NCBI GenBank assembly: GCA_937930845.1
Contig: CALHBJ010000009.1
Location: forward strand, 80,662-144,661
DNA: 64,000 bases
Direction of reading: 5' to 3'
From: an uncultured Rhizobiaceae group bacterium
GTDB taxonomy: Bacteria > Pseudomonadota > Alphaproteobacteria > Rhizobiales > Rhizobiaceae
The notes beneath the pieces are model-generated. The model ran no database searches and had not been told where the DNA came from. It saw only the letters and a program-made list of their open reading frames with translations. The translations under genes and the position numbers were made by a program. Below are positions 39,529 through 48,692 of this stretch, piece after piece; position 1 is the first letter of the stretch; every line of letters starts with the position of its first letter.

Positions 39529-39727
39529 ACCGTTTGTCCGTCAGGTGCCGCTTTGTCTTCCATCACAATCCAAAGCCGTATCACTTGAATTACAGGGGCC
39601 GCCAGACAGGGTGGCTCCGGCTGGTTCTGGTCAATTGTCGTGTTCACTAAAGTGTCATCTCACCAGCATTCCGTTTGGCATATATGATCCCTAAATAAGG
39701 GCGGAAATCAAAAACGTTTTGTGTGCC

Positions 39728-40441
39728 ATGGACCTTGTTTTTGGATATGTCGCCGGTCTTTTGACCTTGCTCAATCCTTGTGTATTGCCGGTCCTGCCGG
39801 TGATTTTGATTGCCGCATTAAACGAGCACAAATTTGGGCCGCTGGCACTGTGTGCCGGGTTGTCTCTGACATTTGTCACCATCGGTCTGATGATCGCGTC
39901 ACTTGGCCCCACGCTCGGCATTGACGATGTCATTGTCTCGCGCATTGCCAGCGTCTTGATGATTGGGTTTGGGCTTATTCTCTTGGTCCCTGCCCTGTCG
40001 TCGCGTTTTACAATGATTGCCAGTTCAGCAAGCAATTCCATGGCTGTGAGTCAGGCACAAATCGACAGCTCGGGTTTGCGCGGTCAATTCGTGACCGGCT
40101 TGCTTTTGGGCGCAGTGTGGAGCCCCTGCATTGGCCCAACCCTGGGGGGCGCCATTTCGCTCGCTTCCCAGGGCAGCAATATCACATGGGCGGCGATGAT
40201 CATGGTGTCATTCGCTTTGGGTGTTTCCAGCATTATTCTCGTATTGGCTACAGTGTCGCGCGAGGCATTGTTCAAACGGCGGGAGATGATGCAAAATCTC
40301 GCCCAATATGCACGCCCTGCCACAGGAATTATTCTAATTCTGCTCGGCCTGTTTTTGTATTTTCAGCTTCAACACCATGTGGAAGCATGGGCTATCGAGA
40401 ACCTGCCCTACTGGCTTCAGGATTTATCTGTTCGTTACTAA
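39728..40441 (+). CDS. CcdA/DsbD-type transmembrane thiol-disulfide transporter
   Basis: A 237-residue membrane protein of about six helices with the conserved Cys pair of the family, one in LLNPCVLPVLPVIL and one in GAVWSPCIGPTLGG. It passes electrons from cytoplasmic thioredoxin to periplasmic partners. The stop is 34 bases before an exported thioredoxin-like protein, which is the obvious partner. ATG 39728 is chosen over a TTG three codons upstream. Confidence 0.9.
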   Translation: MDLVFGYVAGLLTLLNPCVLPVLPVILIAALNEHKFGPLALCAGLSLTFVTIGLMIASLGPTLGIDDVIVSRIASVLMIGFGLILLVPALSSRFTMIASSASNSMAVSQAQIDSSGLRGQFVTGLLLGAVWSPCIGPTLGGAISLASQGSNITWAAMIMVSFALGVSSIILVLATVSREALFKRREMMQNLAQYARPATGIILILLGLFLYFQLQHHVEAWAIENLPYWLQDLSVRY

Positions 40442-40475
40442 TCTGGTCACTTCAAGCTGTCATAAGGAGACTGCC

Positions 40476-40886
40476 ATGACTTTCACCCGACGCATGTTAA
40501 TTGCTGCTGCCGCAGCATTTTCAATTTCTTCCCTCACCTCAGCAAATGTTGCGGTGGCGAAAACGGTTGATTTTACACAAGCCAAATTCGAGCAATATCT
40601 GAAAGGCGGCAAGCCATTCATGCTTGGTGTGCACACAAGCTGGTGCAGCACCTGCGCCACGCAAAAGCGCGTCATCAGTGGCCTGCGCAAGCAAGATGCC
40701 GCCTATAAGAACCTGACCGTCATGGAAATGGACTGGGATGAATATCGCGGCAGTGCCATTGGCAAGAAACTGCGCATTCCACGGCGCTCCACGCTCATCA
40801 TGTATACCAAGGGCAAGGAAGTTGGCCGCATCCTTTCCGGCACCAGCCCCAAGTCAATCAAGGGTCTGATCGACAAAGCCCTTTAA
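40476..40886 (+). CDS. Exported thioredoxin-family protein
   Basis: A 136-residue protein with a signal peptide (MTFTRRMLIAAAAAFSIS, cleavage near VAVAK) and a thioredoxin fold whose redox motif is WCSTC. The second half has EMDWDEYRGSAIGKKLRIPRRSTLIMY, with cis-Pro region IPRRS. AAGGAGA (40463-40469) fixes ATG 40476. It is likely reduced by the CcdA-like protein just upstream; its target (cytochrome c maturation, sulfoxide repair or other) is not shown. Confidence 0.88.
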   Translation: MTFTRRMLIAAAAAFSISSLTSANVAVAKTVDFTQAKFEQYLKGGKPFMLGVHTSWCSTCATQKRVISGLRKQDAAYKNLTVMEMDWDEYRGSAIGKKLRIPRRSTLIMYTKGKEVGRILSGTSPKSIKGLIDKAL

Positions 40887-40933
40887 AACGGTTGCGCGCA
40901 TCCCCGTGCGATGCGCAAGCCCTGCAAGTTGTT

Positions 40934-40966
40934 ACGCGCCAGCATCCATCACGGGTGTTGGCGCGT
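40934..40966. repeat. Inverted repeat downstream of the thioredoxin gene
   Basis: An 8-bp perfect inverted repeat, ACGCGCCA (40934-40941) and TGGCGCGT (40959-40966), lies between the thioredoxin gene and the P450. It lacks a T-tract, so it is a hairpin of uncertain function. Confidence 0.4.
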
Positions 40967-41058
40967 TGCATTTGCCGCGCCAATTGCTGCCGCCAGGGAA
41001 CGGCAAAGGGTCCAAGTTCTGCGTTGACATGGGCTGACCGGCGGACAACCCTGTTTGC

Positions 41059-42246
41059 ATGATTGATCTGCAAAACCTGCCTGAGGGTTTTCACGAAAAC
41101 CCGTTTCCACACTACGATCACCTGTTGGCGCACCATCCCGTTTGTGCGCAACCCGATGGCTCTGTTTTATTGTCGCGGCATGGGGATCTGGAGCGAATTT
41201 ACAAAGACACAACCCTTTTTACATCTGACAAGCGAGCGGTTTTCAAACCGAAATTTGGCGAAGACAGCCTGCTTTTCGAACACCACACCACGTCACTTGT
41301 GTTCAATGACCCGCCACTGCACACCCGCGTGCGGCGTATTATGTCATCTGCACTCACACCCCGCGCGATTGCCCGGCTTGAACCTGCATTGATCGACACG
41401 GTGGACACTTTGCTCGATGCCCTGCCTTCAAAGCCGGACCTGATTGGAGATTTCGCGTCGCTCATCCCGATCCAGATTATCGGCAACCTGCTGGACATTC
41501 CTATGGCGGAACGAGCTCCCTTGCGCGATTGGTCACTGGCCATTCTTGGGGCGCTGGAACCTGTTTTAACTGGGGAGCAACAGGCGAACGGAAATCGGGC
41601 CGTGGCTGAATTCAAGGCCTATCTGCAAGATCTCATTGCCCACCGACGCCGCCATCCCGGAGACCCGGAAACGGACGTATTGACCCGCCTGATTGCCGGT
41701 GATTCCAGCGGCCAGCTCAGCGAAATCGAATTGATCCAAAATTGCATCTTCATACTCAATGCCGGGCATGAAACCACAACCAACCTGATTGGCAACGGCC
41801 TGGCATTGCTGCACGACAATCCGGACGCGCAAGCCCGGTTACGGGCAAATCCGGATCTGATTGATACCTGCGTGGAGGAAGTTCTGCGTGCCGCGTCACC
41901 CAATCAATTTGGCAATCGCGAAACATCCCAGCGCGTCGACATTGACGGCGTATCTATTCCAAAGGGAACCAATCTGCACCTGTGTATCGGCGCTGCCAAC
42001 CGCGATCCCAACGTGTTTGCATCGCCCGGCCGTTTTGACATTGGCCGCAAACCCAATCGCCATCTCGCATTTGCCGGTGGGCCCCATGTGTGCGTTGGGT
42101 TGACGTTAGCACGGCTTGAAGGCCGGGTGGCATTGGCCCGTTTCCTGAAGCATTTTCGCTCCTTTCATGTAAGCAACCGGATTCAGGGCGGGCGCATTCG
42201 GTTCCGTGGATATAATTTTCTGGGGGCTGAAATCACCCGCACATGA
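41059..42246 (+). CDS. Cytochrome P450
   Basis: A 395-residue soluble bacterial P450. The I-helix oxygen-activation motif is NAGHETTTN (acid-alcohol pair E-T). The K-helix ExxR is EEVLR. The heme-binding loop is FAGGPHVCVG with the Cys thiolate ligand. Meander and substrate-recognition segments include ANRDPNVFASPGRFDIGRKPN. It inserts oxygen into an unknown substrate. No ferredoxin or reductase gene is adjacent. It converges on the ABC importer operon and is probably independent of it. Confidence 0.93.
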   Translation: MIDLQNLPEGFHENPFPHYDHLLAHHPVCAQPDGSVLLSRHGDLERIYKDTTLFTSDKRAVFKPKFGEDSLLFEHHTTSLVFNDPPLHTRVRRIMSSALTPRAIARLEPALIDTVDTLLDALPSKPDLIGDFASLIPIQIIGNLLDIPMAERAPLRDWSLAILGALEPVLTGEQQANGNRAVAEFKAYLQDLIAHRRRHPGDPETDVLTRLIAGDSSGQLSEIELIQNCIFILNAGHETTTNLIGNGLALLHDNPDAQARLRANPDLIDTCVEEVLRAASPNQFGNRETSQRVDIDGVSIPKGTNLHLCIGAANRDPNVFASPGRFDIGRKPNRHLAFAGGPHVCVGLTLARLEGRVALARFLKHFRSFHVSNRIQGGRIRFRGYNFLGAEITRT

Positions 42247-42341
42247 GTTTGCACCAAACGCTGGTGTGTCCCGGTTCGACCGAGACGGCCGATGATATGG
42301 AAAGGCCGTAATCAGATCGAACTGTTCAAGCGTAAGTGGGG

Positions 42342-43049
42342 CTATGCGTGACCGAAATAGGCTGCGGCAAGGCGTTCGTCACTGGACAGTTCCGCCGGAG
42401 TGCCGGAAGCTACCAATTGCCCGCTTTCCAGAACCTGCACTTGTTCTGCCAGGCTGAGTGCAAAATTGGCGTTCTGCTCGGTGATCAAAACTGTCAGCGA
42501 GAAATCGTCGCGCAGGCGTTTCAGCACTTCGGCAATTTCCAGACATACTTTTGGTGCCAGGCCGATGGTTGGTTCATCCACAATCAGCAACCTTGGGCTG
42601 GACATTAGCGCCCTGCCCAGAGAAACCATCTGGCGCTCACCGCCAGACTGGCTGCTGGTTTCCTGTTTTTCGCGTTCCTTCAGCCTGGGAAACAGGCGAT
42701 AGACCATATCAAGATTGCGGGAAATATCACCGCGGGCGGTATATGCGCCGACCATGAGATTGTCGCGAACCGTCATATAAGGAAACAGGTTAAAGCGTTC
42801 GGGTGCATAGCCCACGCCGCTGGCCACAATGTCTCGTGTCCTGGCGGATGCAATGGACCGACCATCCAGATGGATGTCTCCCGTAAATTGAGTGAGGCCC
42901 ATAATACTGTCAAGCAAGGTGGATTTTCCCGCACCATTGGCCCCCACAATCGCAATGATGCTGCCTTCTTCCACACTCAACGACACATCGTGAAGAGCCT
43001 GGGCCTTGCCATAAAAAGCATTGAGATTTTTGATATCGAGCATCGCCAT
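42342..43049 (-). CDS. livF: Branched-chain-amino-acid-type ABC transporter ATPase
   Basis: A 235-residue LivF-type ATPase: Walker A GANGAGKST, Q-loop region, signature SGGERQMVSLGRAL and Walker B LLIVDEPTIGLAP. It energises a HAAT-family importer with LivG. Its ATG overlaps the end of livG (TAATG). Last gene of the five-gene importer operon. The symbol reflects family only; the substrate is likely an amino compound processed by the nearby microcompartment. Confidence 0.92.
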   Translation of the reverse strand: MAMLDIKNLNAFYGKAQALHDVSLSVEEGSIIAIVGANGAGKSTLLDSIMGLTQFTGDIHLDGRSIASARTRDIVASGVGYAPERFNLFPYMTVRDNLMVGAYTARGDISRNLDMVYRLFPRLKEREKQETSSQSGGERQMVSLGRALMSSPRLLIVDEPTIGLAPKVCLEIAEVLKRLRDDFSLTVLITEQNANFALSLAEQVQVLESGQLVASGTPAELSSDERLAAAYFGHA

Positions 43050-43780
43050 TATGCCGTCCCCAGATAGGACGCACGCACGATGTCGCTGCCCATCACATCT
43101 TGATATTGCCCCTGTGCAATCACTTCCCCATGGTTGATGGCGATGGCGTGATCGACAAGGGGCTCCAGCGCCTTAAGGTCATGGCTGACAATGAGGAATG
43201 TCATGCCATCATCGCGCATGGATTGAACGAGGTCGGAAATCACCGCGATTTCGTTGACGGTCAGACCGGCAAAAACCTCATCCAGCAACATCAACCGAGG
43301 TGATGTTGCCAGGGTCCGCGCCATTTCAAGCTTGCGTAAATCTCCCATGGAAAGTTCCGATGGCAACCGTTCCAACTGATCCTCTCCCAGACCGATGGCA
43401 CTGGCGATCTCAACTTCCCGTTCGCGGTTGGGGCCGCGGGTGATCATGTCCCAGATGGAATCCGGCATCAGGCCCACACGAATATTTTCGGCCACCGACA
43501 TTTCAGAGAATGGGCGCGGCACCTGATAGGTTCTGCTGACACCGGCGTGAATGCGCTGCGGTGTGGCGAGATGGGAAATCTCTTTCCCGTCAATCAGAAT
43601 TTCGCCTTTTGTCTGAGGGTGTTCGCCCATGATCTGGCTGAAAATGGTGGTTTTGCCAGCGCCGTTAGGTCCGATAAGACCCACAGATTGCCCTGGTTCA
43701 ATCGTGAAAGACACATCATTGGTGGCTGTCAGCCCGCCAAATTTCTTCACAAGATTTCGGATTTCCAGCTTGGCACTCAT
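43049..43780 (-). CDS. livG: Branched-chain-amino-acid-type ABC transporter ATPase
   Basis: A 243-residue LivG-type ATPase with Walker A GPNGAGKTT, signature LSMGDLRKLEMARTLA, Walker B RLMLLDEVFAGL and switch His in FLIVSHDLKAL. The family's extended region with HAGVSRTYQVPRPF is present. It pairs with LivF under the two permeases. ATG 43780 overlaps the livM stop by ATGA. Confidence 0.93.
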   Translation of the reverse strand: MSAKLEIRNLVKKFGGLTATNDVSFTIEPGQSVGLIGPNGAGKTTIFSQIMGEHPQTKGEILIDGKEISHLATPQRIHAGVSRTYQVPRPFSEMSVAENIRVGLMPDSIWDMITRGPNREREVEIASAIGLGEDQLERLPSELSMGDLRKLEMARTLATSPRLMLLDEVFAGLTVNEIAVISDLVQSMRDDGMTFLIVSHDLKALEPLVDHAIAINHGEVIAQGQYQDVMGSDIVRASYLGTA

Positions 43781-44718
43781 GGGCGTATCTTCGACTTGAA
43801 GGTCGCTTGTGTCATCAGCGCCCACATGCCCTTTGGCTGATACATGTAGATCAACAGCGCCAGGCCGCTATAGACCATGTAGCGCTCTGCACCGGGCAAC
43901 CAGGGGCGCAAATATTCCAGCAGGAAGGTGAGGAAGAATGCGCCGGCAATGGGCCCGATCGTTGTCCCTGCCCCACCGATCAGCGCAGCAACGATGATGG
44001 TGAAAACAAAATTGATATCAAACAGCGCGCGGGGGGCAATGGAGCCCAGGTAGTGGATATAAACCGCCCCGCCCAGGCCGGCAATGAAAGCGCTCATCAG
44101 GAACGCGGTCATTTTGAGTTTGGTCACCGACAGTCCCGAACCGGAAACCGCCTCTTCATTCATGCCGATGGCGCTGAGTGCCGTACCCAACCGCGTTTTC
44201 ATGATCAGCCACATGGACAGCGCAATCGCCAGCATGAGCGAAACCGACATGTAATATCCATTGGCGGCCCCGCGGGTCAGTGTTGGCAGGCCAGACATGC
44301 CACGGGTTCCCCCTGTCAGATCAGGCCGAACAACCTGAACCAATTGATAAACCAGTTCCATCATCGCCAGCGTCACGAGTGCGAAATAACTTCCCTTGAT
44401 GCGCAAAGCTGGCAGCAAAACAATCAAACCGCCGACCATGGTGGCAATGACAGCAATGGGAATTGAAATCTCCACCGGAAAATCGAAACGGTGGGTCAGG
44501 ATTGCCGTTGTATAGGCTCCTATTCCGATAAGGAACGGGTGGCCGAAACTGATATAGCCGGTGCGCCCGGACAGCGTGTCCCAACTGATGGCGAAAATGG
44601 CCAGGAAATTGGCGAAGATCATGGTGCGCAATGTGCCGTTGGACACAAATTGCGGCAGGGCGAACATGCCTACAATGAACAAAGCCCAGAGGGCGAAATG
44701 GTGCCAGCGCAAATTCAT
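43777..44718 (-). CDS. livM: Branched-chain-amino-acid-type ABC permease
   Basis: A 313-residue LivM-type permease with about nine or ten membrane helices. Family segments are WDTLSGRTGYISFGHPFLIGIGAYT, ALRIKGSYFALVTLAMMELVYQ and the cytoplasmic EAA-like loop (IGMNEEAVSGSGLSVTKLKM). ATG 44718 (MNLRWHHF) overlaps the livH stop; the longer frame is discarded. It forms the membrane channel with LivH. Confidence 0.92.
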   Translation of the reverse strand: MNLRWHHFALWALFIVGMFALPQFVSNGTLRTMIFANFLAIFAISWDTLSGRTGYISFGHPFLIGIGAYTTAILTHRFDFPVEISIPIAVIATMVGGLIVLLPALRIKGSYFALVTLAMMELVYQLVQVVRPDLTGGTRGMSGLPTLTRGAANGYYMSVSLMLAIALSMWLIMKTRLGTALSAIGMNEEAVSGSGLSVTKLKMTAFLMSAFIAGLGGAVYIHYLGSIAPRALFDINFVFTIIVAALIGGAGTTIGPIAGAFFLTFLLEYLRPWLPGAERYMVYSGLALLIYMYQPKGMWALMTQATFKSKIRP

Positions 44719-44719
44719 G

Positions 44720-45571
44720 TCAAAGCTCTTCCCGGCCAAACAGGCCGCTGGGACGCCAGACCAGAATGACAATGATCAGCAGCATGGTGAACACACCACG
44801 CAGTTCCGGGGCGATATAAGCCGATGTTAGAATCTCCAAAAAACCAACAATATGCGCAACAATCAGCGTGCCGATGATGGACCCGATACCGCCCACAATC
44901 ACCACCGCCACTGCGATGATGAGTGGCGCGACCCACATGCCTGGATAAAGTTGGGTGTAGCTGGCAAAGAAAACTCCGGCGATGGCACCAAGCGCACCGG
45001 ACAACCCCCATGTGAACATGTTGACCCGGTTCGCATCCACGCCGGAAATCGCGGCCCCTTTGGCGTCCATGGAAACAGCCTGCATGGCGCGCCCCATATG
45101 GGTGCTGCGCACAAACCACCACAGGGACAGAAGAATGATCCAACTGGCAATAGCTGCAAACAGATTGGAAAACGGGATGGCGGCACCCGCCACACGTTCA
45201 ACACCTGGAATAATGGGCAGCAGGATTTTGGAACTGTCGCCGAATACAAATATGACAGTGGACTGCAAGAACACTGCCAAAATGAGCGTCGAGATTTCAA
45301 TCGCGACGTGATTGCCCTTGAGAGGTTTTACGATGAGTTGGAATTTCAACAGTCCCAATACGCATCCAAAGATCCCGGCCATCAGGACACCGGCAAATTT
45401 GGGCATGCCCAGGGTTTGGGCAAAATAGAAATAGGCGTAGCCGCCAATCAGCAGATAAGCGCCGTAAGCAAGATTAAGCACCCGTCCAACGCTGAATATC
45501 AAGGTGAAGCCGACCGCAATGAGGGCGTAAAGCCCGCTCAGCAAAAGGCCCTGGATCAGTACCTGTAACAT
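44720..45571 (-). CDS. livH: Branched-chain-amino-acid-type ABC permease
   Basis: A 283-residue LivH-type permease: start LIQGLLLSGLYALIAVGFTLIFSVGRVLNLAYG, then several helices and the coupling loop RSTHMGRAMQAVSMDAKGAAISG, ending in a hydrophobic segment GVFTMLLIIVILVWRPSGLF. It forms the import channel with LivM. It lies 67 bases after the binding-protein gene. Confidence 0.92.
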   Translation of the reverse strand: MLQVLIQGLLLSGLYALIAVGFTLIFSVGRVLNLAYGAYLLIGGYAYFYFAQTLGMPKFAGVLMAGIFGCVLGLLKFQLIVKPLKGNHVAIEISTLILAVFLQSTVIFVFGDSSKILLPIIPGVERVAGAAIPFSNLFAAIASWIILLSLWWFVRSTHMGRAMQAVSMDAKGAAISGVDANRVNMFTWGLSGALGAIAGVFFASYTQLYPGMWVAPLIIAVAVVIVGGIGSIIGTLIVAHIVGFLEILTSAYIAPELRGVFTMLLIIVILVWRPSGLFGREEL

Positions 45572-45638
45572 GTGATGGCTGGTTCGTTTCCAAAAGAGGA
45601 ACCGCGCCAGTCTGGTTTAACCGGCGCGGATGGCTGGG

Positions 45639-46937
45639 CTATTTTTTAATCCAGCTTGGAACGGTGAATTCGGTCGTGGCAAATTCGAATGGATAAACCA
45701 CGCCCACTGAACCGTCTTCTTTCCACTGCACCACAACCATGGATGGCTGGGCATCATCATAGGGAGCGGTCAGGTCAAAACGGGCATTGTGAGGATATGT
45801 CCGTTTGGTAACCGGCTCGACTTCATCCTTGCCCCAGAAGCCGTAGCGCAGGGACATCTTGCCATCGAGCTTCAAGACCAGATCCTGTTTTTCCATGGCC
45901 TTGGACCATTTTTTGGCGTCCTTGAAACCGCCCACTTCCGCAGCTGCTGCCATGGCCTGTTTCAAACCGTAATAGGCGTTGAAGCCGTTAAAGTGTGGCA
46001 TCTTTGGACGGGACGTATATTTCGCCTGATAGCGTTTGACGAAATCCGCACTCACCGGATCGAGCTTGAAGCCCACCGATGGGACAGGTGACAAGGTGGA
46101 GATGCCACCACCGGCACCGCCGGTGTCTTCCCAATATTCCATACCCAGTGCGGAGACATTCACACCTGTCATGGGCATTGGCACCTGTAGCTTCACATAT
46201 TGCGAGGAGATCACCTGGCTGTTGACCGACGACACCTGATAGATGAAATCTGCACCGGTTGCCTGGGCCTTGGAAAAGATAGGCGCGAAATCGACCGTGC
46301 CAACGTCATAGACGATCGTATCTTTCACCTCGATGCCAGCAACCGGAGAAATGGCTTCCGTCACCAGACCGGTGATCGCCTGGCCGAAGGCTGTATCCTC
46401 GGCAAGAATGACAACGCTGTCCCAGCCCATTTTCTTCTTCAAAACATCCGCACCAAAATTGATGTAGAGCGTTGCAAGGGCTTCATCGGACGCGATGTTC
46501 ATGAAATAGGGCGCCATCAGTTCTGGATCTTTGACCACCATGTCGATGATGCTGATTGAGCTGGTCCAGGTATCGAGGGTTGGAATCTGATATTCCTGCA
46601 TCCGCGGCATCCAGCCCAGGCTCACATCATCAATGGAACCGGAAATGATGAAGTCAGCCTTTTCGGTTTCAGCCAGATATTCGTAGGCTTTGACGCCCTC
46701 TGTGACATCTTCTTGCGTATCAGCCGTGACGAGTACGATTTTTTCGCCATTCATACCGCCTGCAGCATTCAATTCTTCGATCGCCATTTCCGCACCGCGC
46801 AATGTCGACAGACCGGTGTCAGACGAGAGCGAGCCAATAAATCCAACCTTGATGTCCGCAAAAGCCGATCCGGCAAATCCAGCAACGGCCATAAGGCCTG
46901 CGGCTGCAGATGTTGTGAGAATTTTTCGAAGTGTCAT
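45639..46937 (-). CDS. HAAT-family periplasmic substrate-binding protein
   Basis: A 432-residue LivK/AmiC-like receptor. The signal peptide (KILTTSAAAGLMAVAGFAGSAFA) ends near residue 28, followed by IKVGFIGSLSSDTG, GAEMAIEELNAAGGMNGEKI and the type I binding fold. This fold binds amino acids, amides, urea or aromatic compounds. GGGAGAAAG lies about six bases before ATG 46937. First gene of the importer operon; its promoter carries the 17-bp palindrome shared with the microcompartment operon. Confidence 0.9.
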   Translation of the reverse strand: MTLRKILTTSAAAGLMAVAGFAGSAFADIKVGFIGSLSSDTGLSTLRGAEMAIEELNAAGGMNGEKIVLVTADTQEDVTEGVKAYEYLAETEKADFIISGSIDDVSLGWMPRMQEYQIPTLDTWTSSISIIDMVVKDPELMAPYFMNIASDEALATLYINFGADVLKKKMGWDSVVILAEDTAFGQAITGLVTEAISPVAGIEVKDTIVYDVGTVDFAPIFSKAQATGADFIYQVSSVNSQVISSQYVKLQVPMPMTGVNVSALGMEYWEDTGGAGGGISTLSPVPSVGFKLDPVSADFVKRYQAKYTSRPKMPHFNGFNAYYGLKQAMAAAAEVGGFKDAKKWSKAMEKQDLVLKLDGKMSLRYGFWGKDEVEPVTKRTYPHNARFDLTAPYDDAQPSMVVVQWKEDGSVGVVYPFEFATTEFTVPSWIKK

Positions 46938-46996
46938 GCGTCTTTCTCCCTGTTGATACAAATACAGTCAGGGCATTCTCCCGACGCCCAAAACGT

Positions 46997-47013
46997 TTGT
47001 ATACAGTATACAA
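46997..47013 (-). promoter_or_regulatory. 17-bp palindromic operator in the ABC importer promoter
   Basis: TTGTATACAGTATACAA is a perfect palindrome around one central base, 60 bases before the binding-protein start. On the minus strand a TTGACA (47032-47037) stands 18 bases upstream of its edge, so the dyad covers the likely -10. The shape fits a GntR/FadR-type repressor site. A near copy is at 53851-53867. Confidence 0.78.
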
Positions 47014-47047
47014 CGCGCCATGGCGGGGCTTTGTCAATTGTTTCGCG

Positions 47048-47078
47048 AAAAAAAATTGGCGCAGCTTGAGCCGCGCCA
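47048..47078 (-). terminator. Rho-independent terminator of the microcompartment operon
   Basis: Read on the minus strand, TGGCGC...GCGCCA with an inner GGCTCAAGCT is followed by eight T residues (A-run at 47048-47055 on the plus strand). It lies 26 bases after the RidA-family stop and separates this operon from the importer promoter. Confidence 0.88.
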
Positions 47079-47103
47079 TTGGTCTGCCTCCCTCAAAATC
47101 ACG

Positions 47104-47508
47104 CTAGAAAGAGATGTTTCCCTCAGCGTCGTGGATGATCGCATCCACGTCGATCTCAACCATCATGCCCGGTTGGGTCAGGCCTGCCTGTACACCGGTG
47201 AGGACGGGATCAATGCCCTTGAACACTTCGCCATGGGCCTGAACAAAGCCACCGGCTTTGGACAAATCGGTAAGATAGGCCCGTGTGCGCATGACATGGC
47301 TCATATTGGCACCGACTTCGCGCAGGGCATCTTCGATGCGCTTGAGAATGAAGATTGACTGGGCATAGGTGTCACCGGGAGCGTGGAGTTTTCCACTTGG
47401 TTCAATCGCTGTTGTTCCAGCAACGCTGACAAATGGACCAACCCGCTTGGCGCGGGAATAGCTGCCCACTTCTTCAAACCGTCCGCCCGCCCGGTGCTTA
47501 ATGATCAT
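47104..47508 (-). CDS. RidA/YjgF/UK114-family protein lacking the deaminase Arg
   Basis: A 134-residue Rid-family trimer-forming protein (PFVSVAGTTAIEPSGKLHAPGD, TRAYLTDLSKAGGFVQAHGE, MMVEIDVDAIIHD). In RidA the imine-deaminating Arg105 sits in a PARSCVE-like stretch; here that stretch reads PVLTGVQAG, so the Arg is absent. It probably belongs to a Rid subgroup with another role, such as handling a reactive carbonyl or imine from the pathway. Last gene of the microcompartment operon, overlapping the malate-dehydrogenase-like gene by four bases. Confidence 0.88.
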   Translation of the reverse strand: MIIKHRAGGRFEEVGSYSRAKRVGPFVSVAGTTAIEPSGKLHAPGDTYAQSIFILKRIEDALREVGANMSHVMRTRAYLTDLSKAGGFVQAHGEVFKGIDPVLTGVQAGLTQPGMMVEIDVDAIIHDAEGNISF

Positions 47509-48692
47509 GGCGTCATTCCAAGACGCTGCCTGATAGCATCGGCAGCCGAACGCAACGATTTCAGTTCATCATCTGTCAGTCGCAACTGTTCCACTGACAC
47601 CATGCCCGACTGCCCAAGATGGGCTGGTACGCCCAGAACTACGCCGGATATGCCATATTCTCCCGCCAGCATGACCGATACGGGAACCGGGCCAAGGCGT
47701 GCGCCGCGAATATGATCCATCAGCTCGATTGTGGAATGGGCAGGGGCAATGGTCGCCGATCCCGATTTTTTCAATGCCACAACCTGGCCGCCACCTGTCA
47801 CCGCATCCTTCGCGCATGCCGCTATCTGTTTGACAGAAAGGAATACCTCCAGCGGGCGGCCCTTGATGCGTGCCAGTGACGTGATGGGGGCCATTTCCTC
47901 GCCATGGCTGCCAAGCGTGATTGCCTGCACATCCGCCGGTTGCACGCCGGCCGCCAGGGCCAATGCATTTCGAAAGCGGCTGGAATCCAATGTGCCTGCC
48001 ATGCCAAGCACACGCTCGCGCGGAAATTCTGTCGCCCGCAACATTTCTACCGTCATCTCGTCCAATGGATTTGTGACGACAATAACAATGGCATCGGGCG
48101 CACCGGAACGAATGGCAGCTGCTGCTGCATGGACCACCCGTGTGTTGGATTGAATGAGATCAGCGCGGGTCATGCCCGGGGAGCGGGCCCTGCCAGCGGT
48201 CACAACGACAATATCCGCACCTGATACCATGGAGAGATTTTCACTGCCGATGCAGCGGGCCTTGGCACCTGTAATGCCACTGGCATGGTTGAGGTCAAGC
48301 GCGGTGGCAGCGGCCAGGCCCGGGGCAATGTCGATCAGGGTAATTTCGTCTGCCATGTCGGCCATGGCCGCCAAATGGGCAATATTGCCACCAACACCGC
48401 CCGCGCCAATGAGTGCAATTTTGGAAAATCGCCGGGCGCTGGGCCTGATGTTTCGCGCAGGCGCTACCCATTTTGCACCACGCCGATAAAGCCCCCGACG
48501 CATGGCGGTGTTGCCATCGCTGGCTATGGTTTGAGGTTTTTCAAGCGGCCCATCAACCAGTTTGATGCCCACGCGCTGCGCCATTTCACGTGCCACATCT
48601 GTGACAATGTCGCCGGGAAGAATTTCAAAAACGATGCGGCCACGCTGGCGCGCATCTTCAATCAATTCTGATCCGACAACCCGGCCAGACAT
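47505..48692 (-). CDS. Malate dehydrogenase-like enzyme with EutQ-like N-terminal extension (BMC-associated)
   Basis: A 395-residue protein. From residue about 90 it is a lactate/malate dehydrogenase: IALIGAGGVGGNIA, DIVVVTAGRARSPGMTRADL, TNPLDEM, GTLDSSRFR and LGSHGEEMAP, with catalytic His, Asp and Arg all present. The substrate loop Arg in ARSPGM favours malate/oxaloacetate. Residues about 1-85 are an added segment (SELIEDARQRGRIVFEI, then DIVTDVAREMAQRVGIKLVD) that resembles the N-terminus of EutQ and other microcompartment proteins. It may be cargo that recycles NAD+. ATG overlaps the BMC-T stop. Confidence 0.85.
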   Translation of the reverse strand: MSGRVVGSELIEDARQRGRIVFEILPGDIVTDVAREMAQRVGIKLVDGPLEKPQTIASDGNTAMRRGLYRRGAKWVAPARNIRPSARRFSKIALIGAGGVGGNIAHLAAMADMADEITLIDIAPGLAAATALDLNHASGITGAKARCIGSENLSMVSGADIVVVTAGRARSPGMTRADLIQSNTRVVHAAAAAIRSGAPDAIVIVVTNPLDEMTVEMLRATEFPRERVLGMAGTLDSSRFRNALALAAGVQPADVQAITLGSHGEEMAPITSLARIKGRPLEVFLSVKQIAACAKDAVTGGGQVVALKKSGSATIAPAHSTIELMDHIRGARLGPVPVSVMLAGEYGISGVVLGVPAHLGQSGMVSVEQLRLTDDELKSLRSAADAIRQRLGMTP

